Source of the DNA: a virus
Reading direction: 5' to 3' (one strand)
Virus record (IMG/VR): IMGVR_UViG_3300035670_001111
Location: 1-26,302 of that record
DNA: 26,302 nt
Shown piece by piece: positions 8,254 through 16,133 of this stretch (its first letter is position 1; each line of letters opens with the position of its first letter). The notes beneath the pieces are model-generated. The model searched no databases and was not told the DNA's origin. It saw nothing but the letters and a program-made list of their open reading frames with translations. The translations under genes were made by a program, and so were the position numbers.

Positions 8254-9354
8254 TTAGTACTCAAGTTTTACAGTAATTGATAACTCACTATTGAAAGACT
8301 TCTGAAGTGGTTTGCTCAATTTGGCAACCGCCAGTAAGTCACCACCAACTCTATCATAAAGACCAATGGATGTTATGTAAGTAACAGGTTCATTTGAGAA
8401 TCGTGTATTGTTTATGAACCCATCTCCACTACCAGTAACATATGTTGGATTAGTTGAATAGTTGTATTTTGAATTGTCTATTCTAATGAAGTAGAAATCT
8501 TGTTGCTTTACGTCTACAGCTCTTGCAGTAAATCCAGCTGATCTTGCACCCGAACCACTTATCGATGTAAAGAGTTTATAGGCATTATCACCGTTTATAT
8601 TACTTCCAGTAACAGTATTGAAAGAAGCTGAAATATTCAATACATCTGCCGATATGATAATCGTTCCCACATCCGCATATACAAGTCCATAATAGTGAGG
8701 AGCCGATGGATTGTGAATTCCATTTGCCAAACTTCCACTTACTAAGTTTCTAACAGGAGACGGAACACCATTATAGCCAAGACTATCACTTTGATCGGCG
8801 GAATCGTCAATCAGAGTAATAATGTTATCTGAGGATGAAACTTCAACATTACTTCCTGTAAAAACAGAGTTTGCAAATCCTCCACCATTTAGCTCTGCAA
8901 TAGAAAGTTCAAAGTTACCCGGATCGAGTTTATCTCCAACTCTACTTCTATTGAAATTTATAGCATAAAAATGAGAAAAGGCTGTACTGTTAGTATCTCC
9001 TAATGTAAAGAGTCTTTGATCTTGCTCTAAACACAACAACCTGTACTGTGAGTAAATTGCCCTAGAAGGTGTGTCAGACTGTTCTCCACCTTGAGATAAA
9101 GATCCAGAACCAGCTGCATTACCGTAAGTGACTGAAAAAATCTGTGCATCCTCACAGTCTAATGAAGCCGAACTCCAAACTTCGTAGTAGTATTCACGAG
9201 AAGATGTATTTTGTAAAGAGCTGGTGAAGAATGTAAATAATTCACCGGTTCCGTTTGACCAAAGTCCTCGTGTTTCAATCACCTTTTCTGGTGTCAAGAT
9301 TTCTCTACCAACAGAGTCGAGTGGTCTTGCAACAGGGCTAAAAATTCTTGACAT
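8254..9354 (-). CDS. Virion structural protein A: first member of the paralogous series
   Basis: This 366-residue protein is the first translated member of the A-E family and, like B, is nearly all shared module. Landmarks are RGLWSNG and FFTSS (residues about 29-46), REYYYEVW, FSVTYGNAAGSGS, DTPSRAIYSQYRLL, LDPGNFELSIAELNGG, VFTGSNVEVS, LIDDS, LVSGSLANGIHN, ASFNTVTGSN, LFTSISGSG, FYFIRIDNSKYNYSTN, and the ending YITSIGLYDRVGGDLLAVAKL. Repeated SGSG and TGSN loops give it a beta-rich, fibre-like character. It has an ordinary ribosome site (AGGA, 8 nt before the ATG), unlike the four genes after it, so it may set the translation rate for the series. Its function beyond being a virion component is unknown. 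Confidence 0.75.
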   Translation of the reverse strand: MSRIFSPVARPLDSVGREILTPEKVIETRGLWSNGTGELFTFFTSSLQNTSSREYYYEVWSSASLDCEDAQIFSVTYGNAAGSGSLSQGGEQSDTPSRAIYSQYRLLCLEQDQRLFTLGDTNSTAFSHFYAINFNRSRVGDKLDPGNFELSIAELNGGGFANSVFTGSNVEVSSSDNIITLIDDSADQSDSLGYNGVPSPVRNLVSGSLANGIHNPSAPHYYGLVYADVGTIIISADVLNISASFNTVTGSNINGDNAYKLFTSISGSGARSAGFTARAVDVKQQDFYFIRIDNSKYNYSTNPTYVTGSGDGFINNTRFSNEPVTYITSIGLYDRVGGDLLAVAKLSKPLQKSFNSELSITVKLEY

Positions 9355-9383
9355 AATTTGTTCCTATATCATGTATTATACAA

Positions 9384-10064
9384 TTACGCCGGTCTACTTA
9401 GTGGATTCACTGTTACTGGGATAACGATTCTTCCACCTGTTTCATTGGCAGTTACAATAATTTTAGTTGACTTCGAACTTCCTAAATTCGTAGCTCTTGC
9501 ACTTGGATATGCCTTGAATGTCAATCCTATAACTGACATTGAATTTGCAGTCTCCGAATCACCGTTCATATTTGTAATAGGTGATGTAGATATTGTTGCT
9601 CTAGTAACATACTCCAATGTAACGTATGTACTATCAAGAACTGTAGCCGTATATCCTAATGTTGCATTTAGTCCCGAAGCAGCAATTCCTGTTCCATTGA
9701 AATTCGTCTGTGGAATGATATTTGCATTTTCAGGAATTGTTCCTTCTGTAAGTACAAGAGGATTTTGAGTTGTAAGTGTAACATAAGGAATTGCAGTTGT
9801 TCCCTTTGGTAAGGTAATCAACTTGTATTTCATAGATTGTGTTTCATCCGGAACTGCCTCTGTAACCGGCATATTTTCAATAACTACACCGTAGTAGTCA
9901 GAACCGAGTGGATGAGCAGGGTTCCATAAATCGTAATCTACTTCATCGTCCGCCAAAGCGAATTGTGTAATTTTGAATTGGCTTTGTCCCTTAGCTAAAA
10001 GTTCTCTTCCCTTTTTAGTAAGGATAGCATCCACTGTAATCGAGGTATTGTCTAAATAACCCAT
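9384..10064 (-). CDS. Conserved virion structural protein, 226 residues
   Basis: The N-terminus (MGYLDNTSITVDAILTKKGR, then ELLAKG, FALADDEVDYDLWN and DYYGVVIENMPV) is a pattern I recognise from conserved structural proteins of T4-like and related phages, so it is probably a real virion protein; T4 has no obvious counterpart. The first about 100 residues look like a compact attachment domain. The rest is Thr/Val-rich and beta-stranded and ends in an Ig-like run (SKSTKIIVTANETGG then RIVIPVTVNP). The gene has the strongest Shine-Dalgarno in the left half (AGGAG, 8 nt from the ATG) and follows the largest intergenic gap in the window. Both suggest it is made in higher amounts than its neighbours. 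It may link the wedge section to the A-E series; that is inference. Confidence 0.8.
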   Translation of the reverse strand: MGYLDNTSITVDAILTKKGRELLAKGQSQFKITQFALADDEVDYDLWNPAHPLGSDYYGVVIENMPVTEAVPDETQSMKYKLITLPKGTTAIPYVTLTTQNPLVLTEGTIPENANIIPQTNFNGTGIAASGLNATLGYTATVLDSTYVTLEYVTRATISTSPITNMNGDSETANSMSVIGLTFKAYPSARATNLGSSKSTKIIVTANETGGRIVIPVTVNPLSRPA

Positions 10065-10125
10065 GTTAGTTACTCCTTTTGAATATATTGTTACTCATAT
10101 AAATATACACATTCTTGATTTTCTA
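10065..10125 (-). promoter_or_regulatory. 61-bp intergenic gap, possible promoter/leader of the 226-residue protein gene
   Basis: This is the largest non-coding gap in the window and it is very AT-rich. Read on the minus strand it has the run TATATTTATAT, about 40 nt before the ATG, then AATATATT and the strong ribosome site AGGAG. The TATATT could serve as a -10 element, but I see no convincing -35 partner. The T4 late consensus TATAAATA occurs only on the opposite strand (10098-10105). The region could also be a plain spacer. The short self-complementary ATAT-TT-ATAT is too weak to call a terminator. Confidence 0.25.
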
Positions 10126-13100
10126 TTAGATTCCACTGTTACCTGAGTATTGATTTATGTTTATCTGATTTGGATCTACGATAAATAACTCGATAACCGG
10201 CTTACCATCTGGTGTACTTCTTGTATCAACATTTATATCTGGTCCAGTTAGTTTTGAACCTTCAAATCTGTGATTTCGTATAGAGTTTGTCAAACTGTTT
10301 GGATTTTCAAAACTACTACCTGTCACATACTCAAATGAGGAATAAGTACGATGTGCAATATCTCTACTACTTGTATAGTAGAACTTGTATCCACTATAAT
10401 AACTATCAGTTCTATAAGTTTGATACGTTGTAAATAGTGCTAAAGCCTTACCAGTATCGGAAGAAATTGGTTTCCAATTAGTACCATACCCAACATCCGG
10501 ACTGGATGGCGAATATTCAACATTTGTTCGTGTCTCTGTTTCTGAAAACTTGGTATCAAAGATAGCAAATACATTTGAAAAACCGGTTCCCATTCCTGAC
10601 GAAATAGATCCAAGCACTCTACCAAAATTAGCTCTAGCGATAGAGGTAAAGTATTGAGTATATTCTGATATAAAAGAACCCGTATTTACTTGTATAATTG
10701 CTCTATGCGGTTTGAATATTTCTTTTTTGAAGTTTGCAAAATTTCCACGTGAACTTGATATGGTCATCCTGTACTGTTTTGCGTAGCCGATTGGTGTTAT
10801 TATTGGATCAAAATCACCGGCAACATTTAGATCAGTAGATGCTTCAAATTCTAATGGATTTTCTATTTCAGTTTCCAATTCTTGATAGGAGCTTTCGTTC
10901 TCAAATCCAATCATGATAGTGGATTTGTTTGAAGATACAGAAGCAAACGGTGTACCGGAAGATGAAATCTCATTCGTTCTTCTAACCGTTTTTTCAGGAG
11001 AATCTCCACTTATACCACGTATAGCTCTTACTTTTGATCTTTCAAGAACATTAGGCTCAATAACGATTCCAAGAATCTCATTTACACGTGCCGGAATCAT
11101 TTGACGTATTTGATCAAACACACTAAAATCGAATATTGAAATCAGATTTATGTAGGCAGTAAAGTCATTTTTGTTTGGATATTTTTGCCAATACTCTCTC
11201 GAAAACTGTTTTAGTCTTGGATATTCTTCTTTGTTTATATTCGAATATTCTCCAAAGTAGTCATCGATGGTTGTATAACCTATTGCCTCGTATATGTCCT
11301 CATTTATAACAGACTGTGGTGAAAAGGCAATCATAAGTTTGTTGGAGTCAACCGAAAACTTATCAAACCTAGATACTACAACTGATTGATCTTTTGATAG
11401 ACCACCAAGCAAAGAACCAGAATCATTTCGTACCTTTTGAGAAAACGGAGTATTGTTTCCTACGGTAGCAACCTCCATATTATACGTCTCAGTTATTGAC
11501 TCAAACGATTCGGATGTGAAGTTGTAAAATGTAGCAACCTTAGGTGAAGTGGCAAATGAACTCTTTGTTTGATCTGGATGTGAACTGATCAAACTTGACG
11601 TTGCCGCAACGTCAAATGGTTGCCAGAACTTCCACTGTGCCTGTAGTTCATAAAATGAGGAAGTTGGTGTATTTCCATTATAAGCTCTTGGTGCAAGAAC
11701 ATGGTTATTGAAAGAAGATTCCTTGAGTTGATTTACCCAATATCTCAGTTCATAAACCGAACCAGATAATATGTTATCTGTTTGTATATTTGAACCTGAA
11801 CCGATGTATAGTGTACCATTCGATGCCCATGATTGGTTGTAACTGCCACTGTCACTTCCACTAACAATAATACTACCCGATCTCTCTATTACAAGTTTAC
11901 CGTACTTACCTGTCTTTACAAAGAAACTGTAAATCTGATTTGAAGATGTATTATCTGTACTATATTCTCGGCGAATCATTAGATTCAAAGGAACATCATC
12001 GTAGAAATAATCATCGTAAATAGAAGCAGAGGTGTAGTTTGTTCCATCACCTAACCAAAATGCAACACTACCTTTGCCAACATCGGTTCCAGAATTTTTG
12101 TCCATTGTTACAAACCAACCAACACTACCACCACTTTCTTTTTGTAATAAAGTCTGTGTTGAATTTCCAGTGTATTTGTAGGCAAATTCAGGTTCCATTT
12201 TCCAACGGAATGTCACTGTATCTGGATATTGATTTGTGTTATTTACCGTAGTCACTTCTTCCCACGGTACATAGATATATCTGTTTGTTGTTGGTGTAGG
12301 TAAACTACCAAAGAAGTTGAAATAGTAAGTATGCTTTTCCCACTCAGTTCTTGGTATTATACCGAGGTCTGCATTATCTGGTCCACCAAACTCTCTAATA
12401 GATAAAAGAGTCTGTGGAATACCATATGCAGCTAATAGTGCCCGTATACCTCTTGCAGTTCCTTTTGTCTTGTAGATGTATGGAAGATTGTTTAGAATAC
12501 GTCTCCAAACTTCTTTTGTTCTTTCTTCATATGTCTTAGATAGATCACGTCTTACACTTGTTTTTCCTGTCCAAATTGGATCTCCACTTCCACTTACACC
12601 AAGTGCATATTCCCATAGGTCTTTTGCAGAAGTTCCATGTGTGAGCGTCCATCCCATGTTCCTCGTTATTTCATATACCAAATCCTGTGATGCACCATCT
12701 TTTGGATTTTCTCTCCTTAGATTTTTTTTGAGTATATGATCCGTGTATAAGTAAAGAACATCAAAGTGTTGACCCAACATATTTACGAAAGATATTGCAG
12801 CTGAGTTATCTACATCTTCTGATATAAAGTCCGGAACAGCTTTTACCAAGGCATTGTAATTTTTAGCATCATATTCTCTGGCTTGTTCTAATAGATCATT
12901 ACCCCAATCAAGTACAATACTTGATGATATGGATTGAAAATTGAACTTACCTTCTTTTGTAACCAAATCAAAGTTACTAGCAGTAACGTCTAATTCAATT
13001 TTAGGAAACGGTTTTATTGATGAACTAATTTGATATGTGTAGTTTATACTACCCGTAGAAGATTGGTATAGATACTTCTCAAAACCGTCAAATCCATTTA

Positions 13101-14151
13101 TCAACGTGTCACGAAGTCTACGAACCTTTATCAGATTAGGACTCGTTACAGATGCAGAATAATTTTGTAGTATAGCTAACTCGGTTCTGTAGTTTTCAAG
13201 TAGGCCCATTTTGAAAATAAAGTTATCTACTCGTTCTTCTGCATTAGAGTAATAGATAAAGTTTCTAAATTCACCGTAATCTATGTTCAATGTTACAGGT
13301 GAAGCCGAAGACGATATATACCGACTTAGAATTTGTTCTGAGGTTTGGATATTCTCTGAAAGAATTTCAGACCATGACTTGTAATTTGTTTCGGAGACTA
13401 CCCAATAATCATAATCTACTTCAAAGTTAGGACCAGATATGAAATTAGGTTCTACCTGTATTTGTTCTGCAACATATGTTACCGTGTCTATGTACGGTTG
13501 CAACAGTCTTACCGATACCCAGCAGTACGTATATATGTCTATATCGTTCGCTAATGGTTCATAAAGCTTTGCATAAAAAGAAGTTGGATCACCAACCGAC
13601 GTGATATTGATAATGTCAAATATGACATTTGAACCAAAATTCAGAATTATCGGTGGTACATATTTCTTTGGCTTTAGATTTTCTAAAACAAAGGATGCTA
13701 ATTTTGTTTTACCATCAGATGAATCTGGATTCGTAAGTGATAGTTTTATTTCAGTTCTATCTTCAGATATTTCTGATATGAATAGTTTATCTTTTGAATC
13801 AAACGACCCAATGTAGTCTTTATGGAAATTGTAAACTACTTTGTATGTGTTAGCGGGTAAAAGTAAGTTACGTATATCAGAGTGGACATCTAATGCAAAC
13901 TCAGGAGCTTTTCTTTCTCCAAACGTTTCCAACAAGTATCCTGTTTTTACATTGTGTTCCGATTTTTGATATACCAAATTTGACAAAAACACATGAAGTT
14001 CTTGTCTAAATGAGGAATCATTTACATCGAGTTGTGGTATTACAGCAGCTTTCTCTAACAAACTAAGTTGTTCAGTAGCTATTGTTTGACCAAAAACAGG
14101 AGTATTGGTTCTATTGATTTCTTTTATATTTTTGTAATTGAAATTTGACAT
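10126..14151 (-). CDS. Very large baseplate protein with gpI-like segment and LamG-like domain
   Basis: This 1341-residue protein is probably a major baseplate wedge or periphery component. About residues 540-590 (EERTKEVWRRILNNLPYIY, then KTKGTARGIRALLAAYGIP) resemble the P2 gpI/Mu-type tail protein segment. A concanavalin/LamG-like beta-sandwich follows at about 640-840 (TVTFRWKMEPE, LNLMIRREY, LYIGSGSN, VYELRYWV). Near 1015-1045 lies FDQIRQMIPARVNEILGIVI followed by EPNVLERSK, a segment I recognise from large structural proteins of many phages. The C-terminal 300 residues are Ser/Tyr/Thr-rich. It starts 14 nt after the stop of the coiled-coil gene, behind a modest GGGA ribosome site. T4 gp7 (1032 residues) sits at a comparable place after gp6, so it may be a functional counterpart, but I see no clear gp7 similarity. 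Confidence 0.8.
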   Translation of the reverse strand: MSNFNYKNIKEINRTNTPVFGQTIATEQLSLLEKAAVIPQLDVNDSSFRQELHVFLSNLVYQKSEHNVKTGYLLETFGERKAPEFALDVHSDIRNLLLPANTYKVVYNFHKDYIGSFDSKDKLFISEISEDRTEIKLSLTNPDSSDGKTKLASFVLENLKPKKYVPPIILNFGSNVIFDIINITSVGDPTSFYAKLYEPLANDIDIYTYCWVSVRLLQPYIDTVTYVAEQIQVEPNFISGPNFEVDYDYWVVSETNYKSWSEILSENIQTSEQILSRYISSSASPVTLNIDYGEFRNFIYYSNAEERVDNFIFKMGLLENYRTELAILQNYSASVTSPNLIKVRRLRDTLINGFDGFEKYLYQSSTGSINYTYQISSSIKPFPKIELDVTASNFDLVTKEGKFNFQSISSSIVLDWGNDLLEQAREYDAKNYNALVKAVPDFISEDVDNSAAISFVNMLGQHFDVLYLYTDHILKKNLRRENPKDGASQDLVYEITRNMGWTLTHGTSAKDLWEYALGVSGSGDPIWTGKTSVRRDLSKTYEERTKEVWRRILNNLPYIYKTKGTARGIRALLAAYGIPQTLLSIREFGGPDNADLGIIPRTEWEKHTYYFNFFGSLPTPTTNRYIYVPWEEVTTVNNTNQYPDTVTFRWKMEPEFAYKYTGNSTQTLLQKESGGSVGWFVTMDKNSGTDVGKGSVAFWLGDGTNYTSASIYDDYFYDDVPLNLMIRREYSTDNTSSNQIYSFFVKTGKYGKLVIERSGSIIVSGSDSGSYNQSWASNGTLYIGSGSNIQTDNILSGSVYELRYWVNQLKESSFNNHVLAPRAYNGNTPTSSFYELQAQWKFWQPFDVAATSSLISSHPDQTKSSFATSPKVATFYNFTSESFESITETYNMEVATVGNNTPFSQKVRNDSGSLLGGLSKDQSVVVSRFDKFSVDSNKLMIAFSPQSVINEDIYEAIGYTTIDDYFGEYSNINKEEYPRLKQFSREYWQKYPNKNDFTAYINLISIFDFSVFDQIRQMIPARVNEILGIVIEPNVLERSKVRAIRGISGDSPEKTVRRTNEISSSGTPFASVSSNKSTIMIGFENESSYQELETEIENPLEFEASTDLNVAGDFDPIITPIGYAKQYRMTISSSRGNFANFKKEIFKPHRAIIQVNTGSFISEYTQYFTSIARANFGRVLGSISSGMGTGFSNVFAIFDTKFSETETRTNVEYSPSSPDVGYGTNWKPISSDTGKALALFTTYQTYRTDSYYSGYKFYYTSSRDIAHRTYSSFEYVTGSSFENPNSLTNSIRNHRFEGSKLTGPDINVDTRSTPDGKPVIELFIVDPNQININQYSGNSGI
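11632..12234 (-). other. LamG/concanavalin-like domain within the 1341-residue protein
   Basis: These bases encode about residues 640-840. Beta-strand spacing and the motifs TVTFRWKM, VAFWLGDGTN, LNLMIRREY, GTLYIGSGS and VYELRYWVNQ fit the two-sheet lectin fold seen in LamG-like domains, which often bind carbohydrate. No binding residues can be assigned by reading alone. Confidence 0.55.
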
Positions 14152-14165
14152 TAGAATTCCCGATC

Positions 14166-16133
14166 TTATTGTCCTCTTATACTTCCACCACTTCCACCAC
14201 CACGACTACCACCACTTCCAGTTGTTGATGCTGATGTCAACCCTAGATCCGTCAAAAATTTCCATATTTTATCTAATAGTCTATCGTCTGTGTTTGGTAT
14301 AGATATTTTTCTTATTTCACTAACGATTTGTTCTCTAAATGATTTGACCTTACTGGTATCTGGCTCTGAAAAAGCACCTTTGAATTCATCTCTAACTGTG
14401 AGAACAGATTCAGTTGAAAAAGTTGTTCCATTGAATTCTTTGAAGATTTTTGAAATCTCACGTAAACTTTCAAGTTGTAGAGAGTTTCGTTCTATTCTGT
14501 TTCGACTGACTATTGAAAGTATTTCTGCTACTCTCAGTCGTTCTTCTCGTTCTGTTAAGAAATCATTGTTTGGTGTATTCGCCCCAGCCCCACTTCCACT
14601 ACTTGTAGTTGTAGAAATCAGACCAGCTTCTTTCAGATCAACCCAAATGGTGGATACTTTATCAACATTAGTTCTATTGTATTTCAGATCTTTCACTTCA
14701 TTTGAAATTCTCTGTTTAGTCTCACGTACTATTTTCAATTGTTCTTGATCAGTTATGTAACTTGAACCTTCTACAGCCTCACCCAAATCAAGAATAATTC
14801 CTAATGTATCTCTAACAAGTCTTAGAGTGAAAATTGTTATTTTTGGATTTCTAATGGCATCAACAGATTGTTGTCTTCGGTTGTTGAATTCAGTTTCGGT
14901 TATAGGTAATGGACTTTCTGATTCATTTGAACCCCCACCTGTTTGATTATTAGTTGAACCACCACCACTTCCTGTATTAGTTCCATTTGATCCACTTACC
15001 TGTGATGATTGTAGGGCAGCAGCTATAGCTCCGATACCATCCTTGAATGCATCAAGTTGAGCCTTTGCCTGTTCTTCTGCTCGTTTAGCCTGTTCTTCAA
15101 GTTTCGATGAGAGTGAATCGAAGGCATCGGCTGCATTTTCAATTTGTGAAGTTACAGATGTACCGAGATCGGTCAAGGTCGAATCTATTGTTTCATTCAA
15201 TGTAATTATCTGTGAATCTTTTACCTCTACCTCGGCAACTTTTGCATTGAACTCTACTGATAACTGTTCTATAGCTTCTAAAAGATTATCGTTAGTGTCT
15301 GTTAGATTTTGTTGAACCTCTTCCGCCTCATTCAATTGCAATTGTAATTTTTCTATCTTCGTTTCCAAAGCGGGTACACTTGTAGAATCTTCATTGATCA
15401 GTCTTTTCAACTTTTCCAAGAAAACAGCTTCATCTGCACTTACATTTATATCTGTGGCCCATTCTTCTGCCTTTTCTAAGACATAACGTTCAGCATCTAC
15501 GGCTTCTGGTATACTAGTAAACGTTTTATCTACAACGTAATCAAAACTTCTTGGCATATATCTTTCAGTTGTGGTATCAAATGAAACAAATCCTCTGTTC
15601 TTCAGGTAATTCTTGAAAGAAACTATTTTACCAGTCGAGTCTCTTTCAACCGGAACCGTGGGGTCTAAGTTTACCTCTGTGTTTCGTCTGTTTTGTTCAT
15701 CCAGTATTGCCTTCAGATTCTCAGACGGTAAGACTCCATTCTCGTTTCCTGTTAGTATTTTCCTAACAATAAATCCAAAGAACGGATCCAATTCTTCTTT
15801 TGTGAGTGAATCGAACTCATTTTTTGCAACTTCAATTTTACCTACCTGAACTGCCTCTTCTATCAATTTTTCTCGAACGATATACTTTTTTACGTAATCG
15901 TAATCTGTTGATGATTTGAAATTTTTCAGTCTTTCCAATAGTACCTGAGTATCATCAGTTGCTATAACTGATTCTGTGACATTCTTGATAACAAGTCGAA
16001 CACCTTGACTTTCGAAAAAGTCTCTAAACTCTTGACTTGTATCAAACGAAAGATTACCATAAATACCAATCAGAGATTCTGCCTGTGATTGTTCTACATT
16101 TTCCAAAAACAAAAAGTCTTCAATTCGTATCAT
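14166..16133 (-). CDS. Coiled-coil virion protein with duplicated C-terminal domain and Ser/Gly linkers
   Basis: I do not recognise this 655-residue protein as a named family. Residues 1-245 are mixed helical. About 250-375 form a long coiled coil (ETKIEKLQLQLNEAEEV, later LEEQAKRAEEQAKAQLDAF). A Gly/Ser/Thr/Asn linker (379-404) leads to two related helical domains, about 409-506 and 524-633. Each begins with an ITE/LTE segment, carries an arginine/lysine-rich helix, and closes with a Trp-containing DK-W helix (DKVSTIWVDLKEAGL versus DKIWKFLTDLGL). Each is followed by another Ser/Gly tail (507-520 and 636-652). The start overlaps the preceding stop by 4 bases (ATGA), with AAGG upstream. Its place between the DNRLRE-like and 1341-residue baseplate genes suggests a baseplate part, perhaps a rod-and-hinge connector. 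Confidence 0.75.
   Translation of the reverse strand: MIRIEDFLFLENVEQSQAESLIGIYGNLSFDTSQEFRDFFESQGVRLVIKNVTESVIATDDTQVLLERLKNFKSSTDYDYVKKYIVREKLIEEAVQVGKIEVAKNEFDSLTKEELDPFFGFIVRKILTGNENGVLPSENLKAILDEQNRRNTEVNLDPTVPVERDSTGKIVSFKNYLKNRGFVSFDTTTERYMPRSFDYVVDKTFTSIPEAVDAERYVLEKAEEWATDINVSADEAVFLEKLKRLINEDSTSVPALETKIEKLQLQLNEAEEVQQNLTDTNDNLLEAIEQLSVEFNAKVAEVEVKDSQIITLNETIDSTLTDLGTSVTSQIENAADAFDSLSSKLEEQAKRAEEQAKAQLDAFKDGIGAIAAALQSSQVSGSNGTNTGSGGGSTNNQTGGGSNESESPLPITETEFNNRRQQSVDAIRNPKITIFTLRLVRDTLGIILDLGEAVEGSSYITDQEQLKIVRETKQRISNEVKDLKYNRTNVDKVSTIWVDLKEAGLISTTTSSGSGAGANTPNNDFLTEREERLRVAEILSIVSRNRIERNSLQLESLREISKIFKEFNGTTFSTESVLTVRDEFKGAFSEPDTSKVKSFREQIVSEIRKISIPNTDDRLLDKIWKFLTDLGLTSASTTGSGGSRGGGSGGSIRGQ
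14178..14228 (-). repeat. Low-complexity Gly/Ser codon run at the C-terminus
   Basis: The plus strand shows a CCACCACTTCC-type repetitive run that encodes the flexible Gly/Ser/Arg tail (about residues 636-652) of the 655-residue protein. It is an in-frame linker, not an independent DNA element. Confidence 0.7.
14922..14999 (-). repeat. Low-complexity Gly/Ser/Asn linker codons
   Basis: This encodes about residues 379-404 of the 655-residue protein (SGSNGTNTGSGGGSTNN and onward), joining the coiled coil to the duplicated domains. It is likely a flexible hinge. Confidence 0.7.

Noticed and set aside
9358-9768. 136-codon plus-strand open frame resembling a hydrophobic protein
   Set aside because: Hydrophobicity arises from reading Thr/Val/Asn-rich codons of the 226-residue virion gene backwards; no start signal.
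14170-14230. CCACCACTTCC-like repeats as a possible tandem-repeat or CRISPR-like element
   Set aside because: They are Gly/Ser codons in frame within a gene, with no spacer structure.
14290-14748. 152-codon plus-strand open frame
   Set aside because: It lies wholly antisense to the 655-residue protein, has Ser/Leu-rich composition typical of reversed codons, has no ribosome site, and every credible gene here is on the minus strand.
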